A model generated the notes under the pieces. It was not told the origin of the DNA. It saw only the letters and a program-made list of their open reading frames with translations, and did not search any database. From Methylophilus sp. 42 (lineage in GTDB: Bacteria; Pseudomonadota; Gammaproteobacteria; Burkholderiales; Methylophilaceae): a stretch of 64,000 nucleotides of DNA. Below are positions 53,011 through 61,133 of the stretch, one piece after another. The stretch lies in assembly GCF_000384155.1 (NCBI RefSeq), contig NZ_KB913031.1:868001-932000 (forward strand). The letters are read 5' to 3'. How positions within the stretch are numbered: the stretch's first letter is position 1; each line of letters opens with the position of its first letter. The position numbers and the translations under genes were made by a program.

Positions 53011-53892
53011 ATGGACAGATTCACCAGCATGCAGGTGTATACATCAGTGGTGGAGTTAGGCAGTTTTACAGCCGCAGCGAATGTGTTTCGAATGTCTCCT
53101 GGCATGGTGACCAAACACATCAACGCCATTGAAAAGAGGCTGGATGCGACGCTCATCAAACGCACCACGCGCAGGCTGCAAGTGACTGAAGTTGGAAAAG
53201 CCTATTACGAAAGCTGTAAGGAGATTCTGAAGAAAGTCGAAGATTCAGAAGCCGGTACGGCCATTTTAAGCGGTAAACCTAAGGGCTTACTGAAAGTCAC
53301 CGCCTCACTCTGGTTTGGGTCTATTACCCTGACGCCAATTGTGTGTGATTATTTAAATCAGTTTCCGGATGTGAGTGTGGAGTTATCCCTTTCAGACCGG
53401 TTTGTAGACATTATTGATGAACACTTCGATGTGGCAATCAGGATTGGCGAACTGTCAGATTCGTCACTCATCGCCCGTAGACTGTCTACGTTTGAATTGT
53501 CGATATGCGCCTCTCCTGCCTATCTGAGCAGGCATGGTACGCCAACAAAACCAGAAGATCTGAAAAGTCATCAATGTTTGGGTTTTACCAATTGGCGCAG
53601 TCAAAGCGGCTGGAGGGTGGTTGAAAAAGCTCTGACTAACCAGAGTTTCAGTCACTCTAGATTTGACTCCAATAATGGGCAGGCATTGAGGGAGGCGGCA
53701 TTAAAAGGCATCGGCATTATCATGATGCCAAAAGTGCTGTTGGAAAACGATATACACACAGGGCAACTTGTAGAAGTGCTCAAAGCGTTTACGCCACCCT
53801 CTCGGCCAGTGAATGCGGTTTATCCCAAAGAGCGGCAGACGACACCTAAACTGGCTTCGTTTGTGGATTATTTAGTCGAGCATTTAAAGTAA
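53011..53892 (+). CDS. LysR-family regulator
   Basis: 293 residues: HTH (VVELGSFTAAANVFRMSPGMVTKHINAIEKRLDATLIKRTTRR) and substrate-binding-like domain. Divergent from the atypical SDR gene over about 160 bp, AT-rich, the probable operator. Same subfamily and same gene arrangement as the LysR/SDR pair near 8-9.8 kb, in mirror orientation. Confidence 0.88.
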   Translation: MDRFTSMQVYTSVVELGSFTAAANVFRMSPGMVTKHINAIEKRLDATLIKRTTRRLQVTEVGKAYYESCKEILKKVEDSEAGTAILSGKPKGLLKVTASLWFGSITLTPIVCDYLNQFPDVSVELSLSDRFVDIIDEHFDVAIRIGELSDSSLIARRLSTFELSICASPAYLSRHGTPTKPEDLKSHQCLGFTNWRSQSGWRVVEKALTNQSFSHSRFDSNNGQALREAALKGIGIIMMPKVLLENDIHTGQLVEVLKAFTPPSRPVNAVYPKERQTTPKLASFVDYLVEHLK

Positions 53893-54398
53893 TCAGCTTT
53901 TCCATTCCACAATTACTGTGGATAACACAGTGGATTGCTTCTTGGTAACGCGCCTAACTCTATGATTCGCTGAATTTTTGCGGCGTCGAGTAAACTTTGA
54001 CCAATCTGCGTCTAAACTTAAAACGATTATTTCAGCGGCGGGGCAGGAAAGGGGTTGGGGAATACGGGCGGATATTCATAAGGCGGGCATGAAATATCGC
54101 TGACTGTCGTGGTCAATGATGGTTTCAATAAAAGATGCTGCAAAGTCCTTGTTCCTTGGTTAAACAACGTGCTGAACAAGGGGCAATTGCCTGTGCTACA
54201 TGCTTTTTAAACATGTGGTTAACAAGCAATAGCTTTTCAATCAGTTGTGACGTTTAAATCTGGCAGAGCTGCGCCAGCCTTTGAACTGGCGCATTTCTGG
54301 ATTTCATACCATAACAGCAATAGCTGACGGGCGCCTTACAATTTCAAAGAATCCGCATTGCTATGCGACCTGCCTGCGTGCAGACAGGCATGTGTTAT
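53893..54398. other. Gene-free stretch of about 500 bp
   Basis: No convincing gene on either strand. It holds inverted repeats CCTTGTTC/GAACAAGG (54147-54181), TGCGCCAG/CTGGCGCA (54270-54293) and TGCCTG/CAGGCA (54371-54390). The last two may end the minus-strand gene at 54399, though neither has a U run. Confidence 0.5.
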
Positions 54399-54851
54399 TT
54401 AGTCACGCCCACGGCCGCGACCATTGCCGTGTCCATTCCCATGCCCGTGTCCACGATCATCGTCATGCCAGTTACCGTGATCATGGTCATCATGTCTGCC
54501 ACCTGGCCCGCCATAGGCGTTATAGCGAGGCGCATACACGTTCTGGTACCAACTGTCCTGCACAAAGTAGACCTGGCGGCCACAGGCGCCATAATTACCA
54601 CAATAACGGCCCCATTTTTTCATTTGGCCAGGCGGCACACGCAAATACATGGGCTGTTGCACGACGGCCACTGGCGGTGGCTGAATAATCACTGGTTGGG
54701 CATAGACGAGTTGTGGCGCCGGATAGGCATTCCCCAGCACAATCTGCCCATAAAATCCTGGTTGACCTACGCTCACTGCGACGCCAACCTCTGCGAAGGC
54801 CGTGACTGCGCTAGCCATTAATACTGCACCCATCGCTAATTTTTTCATCAT
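54399..54851 (-). CDS. Exported protein with a His/Asp/Gly-rich tail
   Basis: 150 residues. Signal peptide MMKKLAMGAVLMASAVTAFA, a Pro/Val/Gln middle (PAPQLVYAQPVIIQPPPVAVVQQP), a short region with two Cys (YCGNYGACGRQVYFVQDSWYQNVYAPRY), then a tail of HDDHDHGNWHDDD and repeated G-H/G-R. The tail could bind metal ions. The family is common in betaproteobacteria but has no known job. Start may be 54848. Confidence 0.75.
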   Translation of the reverse strand: MMKKLAMGAVLMASAVTAFAEVGVAVSVGQPGFYGQIVLGNAYPAPQLVYAQPVIIQPPPVAVVQQPMYLRVPPGQMKKWGRYCGNYGACGRQVYFVQDSWYQNVYAPRYNAYGGPGGRHDDHDHGNWHDDDRGHGHGNGHGNGRGRGRD

Positions 54852-55029
54852 CGTTTATCCCTCTAAATAAGGCATTGTTGCCTGATACTTACGCATTAAA
54901 TTTCACGCGTATGCGCATTTTAGAAAACTGGATAATTTGATGACAGTCTCATGATTCTGATAGTCATGTCGGAATCTGCTGACGACGCTAACAGTAAAAA
55001 ACGATCGATGAACATGTGTTGGTGGCGGC

Positions 55030-55641
55030 TTATTTCAGGTTGCGAATGGCCATCCACCCCAGGTCATGCATACACACGACAAACGCCCGTTTGTAGGTTT
55101 GTGTTTTGTAATCCGGCAAATAGTCCGGTCCCAGTTTTTTCTCACAAGATAGCTGATCCTGTTTCAGCTGATTGGGGAAAGCACCCATCTTCCACCACGA
55201 GTTGATGGGATAGGTGACATCCGGCCCATCATTGGCAGTCGAGTGACTCGCCACACTTTTTGGCGCCTCATCAACTGCTGTCGTATTGCTCATGGCTGGT
55301 TTGCTACTCTGCCCTGGCGGCGCTGCTTGTGGTGTTTTTGCAACAGTTGGCGGAACAGGTTTTTGCAGGGTATCCGCCGGTAATTCTATAAATGGACTCG
55401 GTTTGGCCTGGCTGGCCTGCTTGTTATCTGTCACTTCTATGGTGGCAAATAGCGGGTCTAGCGCATCTACTTGCGGTTTTTGCCAGCCGTGTTCGGCCAG
55501 GCAGGCAGCAAGCTGGTCACCGCTGCCGCGGCAAGCCTGGTGCGCGCGGTCTATGTCTTGTTGCGAGCCGCCACGCTTATAAGATACTTCGCCGCATCCC
55601 GCCAATAAAGCAGTTAAAAGAAGGTAAGTTAAAAGACGCAT
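55030..55641 (-). CDS. Hypothetical lipoprotein
   Basis: About 203 residues. Lipobox LLAGC near residue 16, then a Cys-containing part (ACRGSGDQLAACLAEHGW), a Pro/Ala/Lys spacer, and a C-terminal part with two Cys (LSCEKKLGPDYLPDYKTQTYKRAFVVCMHDLGW). The two CxxxHGW/CMHDLGW units look like repeats of one motif. Start at 55641 is preferred because it begins the lipoprotein signal. Divergent from fmdC. Function unknown. Confidence 0.7.
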   Translation of the reverse strand: MRLLTYLLLTALLAGCGEVSYKRGGSQQDIDRAHQACRGSGDQLAACLAEHGWQKPQVDALDPLFATIEVTDNKQASQAKPSPFIELPADTLQKPVPPTVAKTPQAAPPGQSSKPAMSNTTAVDEAPKSVASHSTANDGPDVTYPINSWWKMGAFPNQLKQDQLSCEKKLGPDYLPDYKTQTYKRAFVVCMHDLGWMAIRNLK

Positions 55642-55734
55642 TGCTTGTCCCGTTATCAATTTGTTATGTGCAGTCTAGCTGTGTTTCGCAGTCACTATCA
55701 CTACGCAAATTGACGTATTTGTCCTACACCCCCC

Positions 55735-55790
55735 TCTCGTTAAGCTGAGCGCAAGTTTTGATCAACTGTGATTGTTTGAATTTAACGAGA
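55735..55790 (+). promoter_or_regulatory. Inverted repeat in the fmdC leader
   Basis: TCTCGTTAA (55735-55743) and TTAACGAGA (55782-55790) are perfect 9-bp arms with 38 bp between. The second arm touches the ribosome site AAGGGAG. It may be a regulator-binding site or an RNA switch on fmd expression. Confidence 0.5.
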
Positions 55791-55803
55791 AAGGGAGTTT
55801 TAA

Positions 55804-56979
55804 ATGATGAACTTGAAAAAATGTGCCTTGCATACAGCAGTAGCAATGGCTTGCGGCCTGGGTGCACAAATGGCAAACGCGGGTGCCACGATTACTTTTG
55901 GTGAGGACAAGTATATCAGTGCTGGCTTTGGTTTTATCGGCGGTTATTCTTCAGTAGAAGACGGTGCAGCTAACGGTAAAGACCGTTCTAACGATTTTTC
56001 TTTAGACAGTGCCCGTATTTATTTATCTGGTTCGTTCAACAAGTACATCAAAGGCATGTTGAATACAGAGAAAAACATTGCAGCACCAGGTGGTGGTAGC
56101 AGTGACACCATTCAAGTGATTGATGCCAACGTACAGTTCCAGTTAACACCAGAAGTGGCGATTTGGGCTGGTCGTTTCCTGTCACCAAGTGATCGCGCCA
56201 ACATGGCGGGTCCTTACTACTCCATGGGTGGCGGCTACTGGAGCGGCATCGCTTCACGTTATGGCTTCAACGGTGGTGTGATTGGCCGTGATGAAGGTGT
56301 GGCAGTGGTGACCAGCTTCCTGGAAGACCATCTGGCAGTGTCCTTCGGTGCTTTTGAAGGTGACAACATCTTCCGTTTGAGCGGTGTGGGTGCGCAATCA
56401 GAAACTGCGGGTACTAAAGACAAATTAATGTATGCAGGCCGTGTGCAATACAACTTCTGGGACGCAGAACCAGGTTATTACGGCACAGGCAGCTACTTTG
56501 GTGCCAAAGACATTCTGTCTGTTGGTGTGGCCGGTCGTGTGAAAAAAGACGGTGTGGTCAGCGGCTTGGGCGCGGTAGGTGACTACAGCTCCTACAGCGT
56601 TGACTTCTTGTTAGAGAAGAAAGATGTCGGTCCAGGCACATTCTCAGCTGAAGCTGCCTATTACTACTACGACACCGACAATGCCATTCTGGGTGAACAA
56701 GGTAAAGCTTACTCCGCTGCGGTTGCCTATTTGTTCCAGGACGAAATCGGCTGGGGCAAATTCAAACCTTTTGTCCGCTATCAAAAGTTTGACGCGGATG
56801 GTGTGACAACCGGTACATCCAATACCCGTACTGGCGCAGATACCAAGCGTGTAGAGATCGGTACCAGCTATGTGATCGCGCCATACAACGCCATGATTAC
56901 TGCCAGCTACGGTAAGACTGACACTTCAACCACATCTGATACCAACGACTTCAAAGTCGCTTTGCAGATGCAATTCTAA
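55804..56979 (+). CDS. fmdC: Outer-membrane porin FmdC
   Basis: 391 residues. Signal peptide MMNLKKCALHTAVAMACGLGAQMANA, then alternating beta strands rich in Tyr and Gly ending KVALQMQF with the C-terminal Phe of outer-membrane barrels. FmdC of Methylophilus is the porin made with formamidase for amide uptake. Behind GGGAG; first gene of the amide locus, 53 bp before fmdA. Confidence 0.88.
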   Translation: MMNLKKCALHTAVAMACGLGAQMANAGATITFGEDKYISAGFGFIGGYSSVEDGAANGKDRSNDFSLDSARIYLSGSFNKYIKGMLNTEKNIAAPGGGSSDTIQVIDANVQFQLTPEVAIWAGRFLSPSDRANMAGPYYSMGGGYWSGIASRYGFNGGVIGRDEGVAVVTSFLEDHLAVSFGAFEGDNIFRLSGVGAQSETAGTKDKLMYAGRVQYNFWDAEPGYYGTGSYFGAKDILSVGVAGRVKKDGVVSGLGAVGDYSSYSVDFLLEKKDVGPGTFSAEAAYYYYDTDNAILGEQGKAYSAAVAYLFQDEIGWGKFKPFVRYQKFDADGVTTGTSNTRTGADTKRVEIGTSYVIAPYNAMITASYGKTDTSTTSDTNDFKVALQMQF

Positions 56980-57032
56980 TCAAGACTGATAACCCTTTCT
57001 CACCTAACTTTTCTTATTAGGAGATGAGTGAC

Positions 57033-58256
57033 ATGAAAACAATAGTGAAGCTGGATTTGGATAAAAAGCCCTGGGAGCAGGACGGTCAGATTCATAACCG
57101 TTGGCATCCAGATCTGCCGATGATTGCCATGGTAAAACCTGGCGATGAGTTCCGCGTCGAGTGTATGGACTGGACCGGTGGCCAGATTGGCAACAATGAC
57201 AGCGCCGATGATATCCGTGATGTGGACCTGACTCAGGTGCATTACCTGAGCGGCCCAATCGGCGTCGAAGGCGCTGAACCGGGTGACCTGATGGTAGTAG
57301 AAATTCTGGACGTAGGTACCTTTGACGACCAGCAATGGGGTTTTAACGGCTTGTTTGCCAAGGAGAATGGCGGTGGTTTCCTGACTGACCATTTCCCTAA
57401 AGCCAGCAAGTCGATCTGGGATTTTCACGGCGTATACACCACTTCCCGCCATGTGCCGAAAGTACGCTATGCCGGCATCATGCACCCGGGTTTGATTGGC
57501 TGCCTGCCATCACGTGAATTGCTGGAGACATGGAATGAGCGTGAAGCTGCGTTGATTGCCACGGATCCGGACCGCGTGCCGGCACTGGCACTGCCACCTG
57601 AGCCTAAATCTGCTGTGATGGGCCGTTTATCTGGTGAAGCTGCCACAAAGGCGGCGGCGGAGGGTGCACGTACCGTGCCACCACGTGACCACGGTGGTAA
57701 CTGCGACATCAAGAACCTGACCAAAGGCTCGAAAATATTCTTCCCGGTCTATGTGAAGGATGGCGGTCTCTCCATGGGTGACCTGCACTTCTCACAAGGC
57801 GATGGTGAAATCACGTTCTGTGGTGCGATTGAGATGGCCGGTTACCTGGATATCAAAGTCAGCCTGATCAAAGACGGTGTGAAGAAATATGCGATCAAAA
57901 ACCCGATTTTCCAGCCTAGCCCGATCACACCGACTTACCGTGATTACGTGATTTTTGAAGGTATTTCAGTGGATGAAGCGGGCAAGCAGCATTACCTGGA
58001 TGTACATGTTGCTTATCGTCAGGCTTGCCTGAACGCGATCGAGTACCTGAAGAAATTTGGTTACAGCGGCGAGCAGGCAGTAGCGATTCTCGGCACGGCA
58101 CCAGTAGAAGGGCATATCAGCGGCATCGTGGATATTCCTAACGCCTGCGCCACTTTGTGGATCCCGACCGAAATCTTCGAGTTTGATATCCGGCCAAATG
58201 CCGATGGACCGAAGATTGAAGTGCCACCTGGTATTAACGTGGCGCCGAGTACGTAA
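57033..58256 (+). CDS. fmdA: Formamidase
   Basis: 407 residues. Hydrolyses formamide (and slowly other short amides) to ammonium and formate; FmdA_AmdA family. MKTIVKLDLDKKPWEQDGQIHNRWHPDLPMIAMVKPGDEFRVECMDWTGGQI is characteristic, as are HPGLIGCLPS and RDHGGNCDIKNLTKGSKIFFPVYVKDGGLSMGDLHFSQGDGE. AGGAG lies nine bases before ATG 57033 and touches ATG 57024, so the later start is chosen. In a methylotroph formate can be burned and ammonium assimilated. Confidence 0.96.
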   Translation: MKTIVKLDLDKKPWEQDGQIHNRWHPDLPMIAMVKPGDEFRVECMDWTGGQIGNNDSADDIRDVDLTQVHYLSGPIGVEGAEPGDLMVVEILDVGTFDDQQWGFNGLFAKENGGGFLTDHFPKASKSIWDFHGVYTTSRHVPKVRYAGIMHPGLIGCLPSRELLETWNEREAALIATDPDRVPALALPPEPKSAVMGRLSGEAATKAAAEGARTVPPRDHGGNCDIKNLTKGSKIFFPVYVKDGGLSMGDLHFSQGDGEITFCGAIEMAGYLDIKVSLIKDGVKKYAIKNPIFQPSPITPTYRDYVIFEGISVDEAGKQHYLDVHVAYRQACLNAIEYLKKFGYSGEQAVAILGTAPVEGHISGIVDIPNACATLWIPTEIFEFDIRPNADGPKIEVPPGINVAPST

Positions 58257-58328
58257 GCCAGTACTTAACAAGAAAACGTTTTCATCAGGCCAGGTTTGCC
58301 CAGGCAAACCGGCAAAGAAAGGGTACAG

Positions 58329-58667
58329 ATGCCTCTTTACGAATATGAGTGTGACAGTTGTGGCGTGTTTACCGCGCTACGCAAAATGAGTGAATCCAGT
58401 TTGCCAGCAGAGTGTGAGTGTTGCGGTGCCGAAAGTCCGCGCATTCTTTCTGTGCCCAAACTGGCCATTCTGGGCAAGCAGCAACGCTCCGCATATGAAC
58501 GTAACGAGAAATCTGCGCATGAGCCTCGCAGCGGTCGCCGCTCCAGTTGTGGTTGTACCGGGTCACATACCTGTAAGACCACGACCAAGGTGAATCCGGA
58601 TAACGGCAAACCTGCGATGCAAATGCAAACCAAGAAAACAGCAAGACCGTGGATGATCGGACATTAG
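58329..58667 (+). CDS. fmdB: FmdB zinc-ribbon protein
   Basis: 112 residues. N-terminal FmdB-type zinc ribbon with MPLYEYECDSCG and a second pair CECC; then a Ser/Arg/Cys-rich tail with SSCGCTGSHTC. In Methylophilus it was proposed to regulate the fmd genes. Behind AAAGGG, 72 bp after fmdA. Confidence 0.9.
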   Translation: MPLYEYECDSCGVFTALRKMSESSLPAECECCGAESPRILSVPKLAILGKQQRSAYERNEKSAHEPRSGRRSSCGCTGSHTCKTTTKVNPDNGKPAMQMQTKKTARPWMIGH

Positions 58668-58674
58668 TCCGATC
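58655..58674 (+). other. Hairpin overlapping the fmdB stop
   Basis: GATCGGAC and GTCCGATC form an 8-bp stem with a 4-nt loop across the fmdB stop codon. No U run; possible attenuator or processing site before fmdD. Confidence 0.45.
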
Positions 58675-58754
58675 GGACACTCGCCAGTATTCACATGTAT
58701 GTAAGCAGAAATAGCAATTAACTTAATTGATTTATCCATAAAGGAGAAGATGTA

Positions 58755-59993
58755 ATGAGTACCTTAAACAGACGAGGTTTTATGAAAGGCGCATTGCTGG
58801 GAGCTATGATGGCCGCAGGCCTCATCAGCGGTCATGCTTTTGCTGCAGATTTTCCAACGGCAAAAGTAAACACCACCGGCCTGGCAGTGACTGACACGAC
58901 GGTAAAAGTAGGTATTCTGCATTCCGCCACCGGTACCATGGCGATTAGTGAAACAGGGTCTATCCAGGCTGAAAAGCTGGCCATCGAGCAGATTAACGCC
59001 ATGGGCGGTATCCTGGGTCGCAAGATTGAAATCGTGCAGGAAGACGGTGCCTCTGACTGGCCAACCTTTGCTGAAAAAGCGAAGAAGTTGCTGGAAAAAG
59101 ACAAAGTGGCTTCTGTGATGGGTTGCTGGACATCCGCTTCACGTAAAGCTGCTTTGCCAGTGTTTGAAAAAGACAACGGCTTGCTGTTCTACCCAACCTT
59201 CTATGAAGGCCTGGAACAATCCAAAAACGTGTTCTACACAGGTCAGGAAGCCACACAACAAATTCTGGCAGGTCTGGACTGGATTGCTAAAGAGAAAAAA
59301 GCCAAAACCTTCTACCTGATTGGTTCTGACTACATCTGGCCACGTACCTCGATGAAAATTGCCCGTAAACATATCGAGCAACATCTGGGCGGCAAAGTGG
59401 TAGGTGAAGAGTACATCGCGCTGGGCGACACGCAATTTGGTTCTGTGATCAACAAAATCAAACTGAAAAAACCTGACGTGATCTACGCAGCGGTGGTGGG
59501 AGGCAGTAACGTGGCCTGGTTCAAACAGTTGAACGCAGCTGGTTTGAACTCTAGCAAGCAAACCATGTTGACTATCTCCGTGACTGAAGATGAAGTGTTG
59601 GGTATTGGCGGTGAAAACCTGGCTGGTTTCTACTCAGCGATGAAGTACTTCCAGTCGCAAGACAATGATTCCAACAAGAAATTTGTTGAAGCATTCAAAA
59701 AACGCTGGGGTAAAGATGCTGTGATCGGCGACGTGACACAAGCGGCTTACCTGGGTCCATGGTTGTACAAAGCGGCAGTTGAGCGCGCAGGTAGCTTCGA
59801 TGTCGATAAAGTACAAGCGGCATTGCCTGGCTACGAGTTCAAAGATGCACCTGAAGGTCCTGTGACTGTTGAGGCTAACCATCACCTGACGACCAAGCTG
59901 CGTATTGGTCAATGGGGTAAGGATGGCCAGGCCAAAGTGGTTTACACCTCTGACTACATCAAACCAGATCCATTTCCAAAAGGCTACCAATAA
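58755..59993 (+). CDS. fmdD: Amide/urea ABC transporter substrate-binding protein
   Basis: 412 residues, Urt/Fmd-type branched-chain-like binding protein. N-terminus has NRRGFMK, a twin-arginine-like motif, before a hydrophobic signal ending at AFAA. VKVGILHSATGTMAISETGSIQAEKLAIEQINAMGGILGRKIEIVQEDGASDWPTFAEKAKKLL is typical of UrtA. Captures short amides or urea in the periplasm. AAGGAG before the ATG. Confidence 0.93.
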   Translation: MSTLNRRGFMKGALLGAMMAAGLISGHAFAADFPTAKVNTTGLAVTDTTVKVGILHSATGTMAISETGSIQAEKLAIEQINAMGGILGRKIEIVQEDGASDWPTFAEKAKKLLEKDKVASVMGCWTSASRKAALPVFEKDNGLLFYPTFYEGLEQSKNVFYTGQEATQQILAGLDWIAKEKKAKTFYLIGSDYIWPRTSMKIARKHIEQHLGGKVVGEEYIALGDTQFGSVINKIKLKKPDVIYAAVVGGSNVAWFKQLNAAGLNSSKQTMLTISVTEDEVLGIGGENLAGFYSAMKYFQSQDNDSNKKFVEAFKKRWGKDAVIGDVTQAAYLGPWLYKAAVERAGSFDVDKVQAALPGYEFKDAPEGPVTVEANHHLTTKLRIGQWGKDGQAKVVYTSDYIKPDPFPKGYQ

Positions 59994-60018
59994 ACCGGTA
60001 GTGGCTTAAAAGCTTGAG

Positions 60019-60045
60019 CGGTAGCCGGAGAATATCCGGCTACCG
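60019..60045 (+). other. Intercistronic hairpin after fmdD
   Basis: An 11-bp GC-rich stem (CGGTAGCCGGA and complement) with a 5-nt loop, followed by TTTGG. Hairpins after binding-protein genes often protect the 5' mRNA and lower permease expression. Confidence 0.7.
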
Positions 60046-60100
60046 TTTGGCGCAAGTAGTAAACAATATTTTAGAGAAGTAGCATTTAAAGGAGACCGAT

Positions 60101-61018
60101 ATGTTTGGTTATTCAATGGCTGAGATAGGCAATATTGTGGTGATGCAGGGCTTTTCGGGTCTGAGCATGTTTACAGTGTTGCTACTGATGGCTCTGGGTC
60201 TCGCGATTATTTTCGGGCAGATGGGTGTGATTAACATGGCCCACGGTGAGTTTATGACGATAGGTGCCTATACCACGGTACTGATTTCCAAAGTGGCTGC
60301 GACGTATGGCTTCACGAATTATTACTTCGTGTTTGCGATTGCGATTGCCTTTGTACTGGCCTTCGCGGTTGGTTACTTTATTGAATTCATTATGATCCGG
60401 CACCTCTACAAGCGGCCGCTGGATACCTTGCTGGCTACCTGGGGTTTGAGCCTGGTCATGCAGCAAATTTTCCGCTCTTCATTTGGTGCCAAAGAAGTCA
60501 GTGCTGAGCTGCCTGAATGGATGCTGGGTTCGTTCCAGCCGACACCTGACATTGATATCCCGATTAACGGCGTGTTTGTGATGGTGCTGGCTGCGCTAGT
60601 GACCTTTGGCGTCTATATGTTCATGTTCAAGTCTCGCTGGGGCCTACGCGTGCGTGCCACGGTGCAAAACCGCACCATGGCGGGCGCGGTGGGGATTAAC
60701 ACCGCCAAAGTTGACCGTGTGACCTTTGCCCTGGGTTGCGGCATTGCCGGGATCGCCGGTGCGGCCTTTACCACCATTGCTTCTACCGGCCCGACCACAG
60801 GTACCTTGTACATCGTCGACAGCTTTATGGTGGTGGTATTTGGTGGTGCAGCCAGCATTGTCGGGACGATCGCCTCCGCCTTCGGTATCGCCCAGGCGCA
60901 ATCTGTCCTGCAGTTCTTTATGACCAGCTCTATGGGCAAAGTGTCTACCTTGCTCGTTATCGTCACTATCTTGATGATGAAACCAGAGGGCTTATTTGCC
61001 TCCAAACTGCGTAAATAG
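60101..61018 (+). CDS. fmdE: Amide/urea ABC permease (UrtB-type)
   Basis: 305 residues, LivH/UrtB family, about eight membrane segments. LGLAIIFGQMGVINMAHGEFMTIGAYT and GLRVRATVQNRTMAGAVGINTAKVDRVTFALGCGIAGIAGA (cytoplasmic coupling region) are diagnostic. AAAGGAGA precedes the ATG. Confidence 0.93.
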   Translation: MFGYSMAEIGNIVVMQGFSGLSMFTVLLLMALGLAIIFGQMGVINMAHGEFMTIGAYTTVLISKVAATYGFTNYYFVFAIAIAFVLAFAVGYFIEFIMIRHLYKRPLDTLLATWGLSLVMQQIFRSSFGAKEVSAELPEWMLGSFQPTPDIDIPINGVFVMVLAALVTFGVYMFMFKSRWGLRVRATVQNRTMAGAVGINTAKVDRVTFALGCGIAGIAGAAFTTIASTGPTTGTLYIVDSFMVVVFGGAASIVGTIASAFGIAQAQSVLQFFMTSSMGKVSTLLVIVTILMMKPEGLFASKLRK

Positions 61019-61025
61019 CAGGGTG

Positions 61026-61062
61026 ATGGCAACGTGTGAACAGGTTTTTCACGCGTTGCCAT
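61026..61062 (+). other. Intercistronic hairpin after fmdE
   Basis: A 15-bp stem (ATGGCAACGTGTGAA against TTCACGCGTTGCCAT, one T-G pair) with a 7-nt loop lies between fmdE and fmdF. No clear U run; RNA-stabilising or attenuating. Confidence 0.6.
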
Positions 61063-61133
61063 AAGTAAATGAACGTATTAATTGTTTCTACCTGCCGCAA
61101 TAGAATCAACGCATCAACAGAGGAGAAATCTTG

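Noticed and set aside
54281-54688. His/Arg-rich plus-strand frame opposite the His-rich exported protein
   Set aside because: It arises from the complement of GGC/CAT/GAC-rich codons of the real gene, which has a signal peptide and start.
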